This document shows, one piece after another, positions 5,334 through 6,065 of a DNA stretch of 6,065 nucleotides. The DNA is taken from contig JAEXPB010000561.1 of the NCBI GenBank assembly GCA_023438965.1, forward strand, positions 1 to 6,065, written 5' to 3'. A program made the translations under genes and the position numbers. Within the stretch, counting starts at the first letter, position 1, and each line of letters starts with the position of its first letter. This DNA comes from Bacillota bacterium. Lineage in GTDB: Bacteria; Bacillota; Clostridia; Saccharofermentanales; UBA5734. The notes below the pieces were generated by a model. The model was not told where the DNA came from. It saw nothing but the letters and a program-made list of their open reading frames with translations, and ran no database searches.

Positions 5334-5918
5334 ATGAGTTTAGTACCGATTGTCATTGAACAGACCAACCGCGGCGAGCGGTCGTACGACATTTTTTCCC
5401 GTCTGCTGAAAGAGCGGATCATCATCCTGAGCGACGAGGTCAATCCGGTCACCGCCAGCCTGATCACCGCGCAGATGCTGTTTTTGGAAGCTGAAGATCC
5501 GGAGAAGGATATCCAGTTCTACATCAACAGCCCGGGCGGCGAGATCAGTTCCGGCCTGATGATTTACGACACGATGCAGTACATCAAGGCCGACGTGCAG
5601 ACGATCTGCATGGGCATGGCCGCCAGCATGGGCGCATTCCTTCTGGCCGCCGGCGCGCCGGGCAAGCGATTCGCCCTGCCCAACGCCGAGATCATGATCC
5701 ATCAGCCATCAGGCGGCGCGCAGGGTCAGGCGACCGATATCCGCATTGCTGCCGAACACATCCTGAAGATGAAAGAGCGCTTGAACAAAATCCTGTCCGA
5801 GCGCTGCAAGCAGCCGATCGAAAAGATCGCCGTGGACACCGAGCGCGATAACTGGATGTCGGCGCAGGACGCCATGGCTTATGGCATTATCGACCGTATT
5901 ATGGAGAAGAGGGCCTAA
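5334..5918 (+). CDS. clpP: ATP-dependent Clp protease proteolytic subunit ClpP
   Basis: This 194-aa serine protease subunit assembles into the two-ring barrel that degrades proteins fed in by ClpX or another Clp ATPase. With the start at 5334 the catalytic triad falls at Ser98 ([11 protein letters not shown]), His123 (MIHQPSGG) and Asp172 (DTERDNW), the same numbering as Bacillus subtilis ClpP. The N-terminal [11 protein letters not shown] is the axial-loop segment. FYINSPGG (62-69) is the conserved oxyanion/substrate strand. Length is standard and no triad residue is missing, so it should be active. It lies between tig and clpX, with its own promoter and an inverted repeat in the leader. The clpX start follows after 2 nt. 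Confidence 0.98.
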   Translation: MSLVPIVIEQTNRGERSYDIFSRLLKERIIILSDEVNPVTASLITAQMLFLEAEDPEKDIQFYINSPGGEISSGLMIYDTMQYIKADVQTICMGMAASMGAFLLAAGAPGKRFALPNAEIMIHQPSGGAQGQATDIRIAAEHILKMKERLNKILSERCKQPIEKIAVDTERDNWMSAQDAMAYGIIDRIMEKRA

Positions 5919-5920
5919 TC

Positions 5921-6065
5921 ATGCCGGACAACAACGACAAGAACAAAGGGAACAGCGGTAAAAGCGGCAGTCGTGGCGGCAAGCGTTCCGCTGACGGCGG
6001 CAGCGACCTTTACACACCGGTCAGCTGTTCTTTCTGCGGCAAGTCGGAAAGCCAGGTCACCCGGC
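5921..6065 (+). CDS. clpX: ClpX, N-terminal part (3' end cut by window)
   Basis: Forty-eight codons of the AAA+ unfoldase that recognises substrates and threads them into ClpP. The visible part ends in the first half of the ClpX zinc-binding domain, CSFCGKSESQVTR, with Cys36 and Cys39. The second cysteine pair and the ATPase lie beyond the window. Before it is a 30-residue hydrophilic stretch rich in Gly, Ser, Lys and Asn. This is about 20 residues longer than the short leader seen in E. coli ClpX, where the first Cys is near residue 15. GAGGG at 5909-5913 is a reasonable SD 7 nt before the ATG, and no alternative start nearer the zinc finger was seen. It is almost certainly co-transcribed with clpP, given the 2-nt gap. 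Confidence 0.93.
   Translation, partial: MPDNNDKNKGNSGKSGSRGGKRSADGGSDLYTPVSCSFCGKSESQVTR

Overview
The window looks like chromosomal DNA from a GC-rich member of the Firmicutes, most likely a clostridial lineage. Four things point that way: strong AAAGGAGG-type Shine-Dalgarno sites at 7-10 nt spacing, sigma-A-like promoters (TTGACA/TATAAT with 17-18 bp spacers), a YtrA-type GntR regulator driving an ABC module, and the gene order tig-clpP-clpX. That order also occurs in Proteobacteria, so the phylum call rests on the combination. No mobile element, CRISPR array, rRNA or tRNA was seen.

Layout: (1) bases 1-437 hold the 3' end of an unrecognised gene. (2) Bases 438-759 are a gene-free stretch with an imperfect hairpin, then an excellent promoter (TTGACA-N17-TATGTT with a TGC extension) embedded in several small dyads. 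(3) Bases 760-2798 are a tight three-gene operon: a 123-aa YtrA-like GntR repressor, a 295-aa ABC ATPase overlapping it by ATGA, and a 259-aa six-helix membrane protein. (4) Bases 2799-3644 (minus strand) encode a prepilin-peptidase-like membrane protein that meets the ABC operon stop-to-stop with no spacer. (5) Bases 3645-3817 are a divergent promoter region. (6) Bases 3818-5182 are tig (trigger factor), followed by a promoter plus a 5' hairpin, then clpP (5334-5918) and the start of clpX (5921 to the window edge).

How the genes work together: the GntR/ABC/permease module is a self-contained, probably autoregulated transporter of the kind often tied to cell-envelope stress or export; its substrate cannot be read from sequence. 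Trigger factor, ClpP and ClpX form the housekeeping protein-folding and proteolysis cluster. clpP has its own promoter, and clpP and clpX are probably co-transcribed (2-nt gap).

The most unusual items are the A24-like protein, which keeps the zinc-binding CxxC pairs but appears to lack the usual catalytic aspartate motifs; the cluster of dyads over the GntR promoter; and the perfect 9-bp inverted repeat at the predicted transcription start of clpP. I see no strong evidence of a wholly new multi-gene system.
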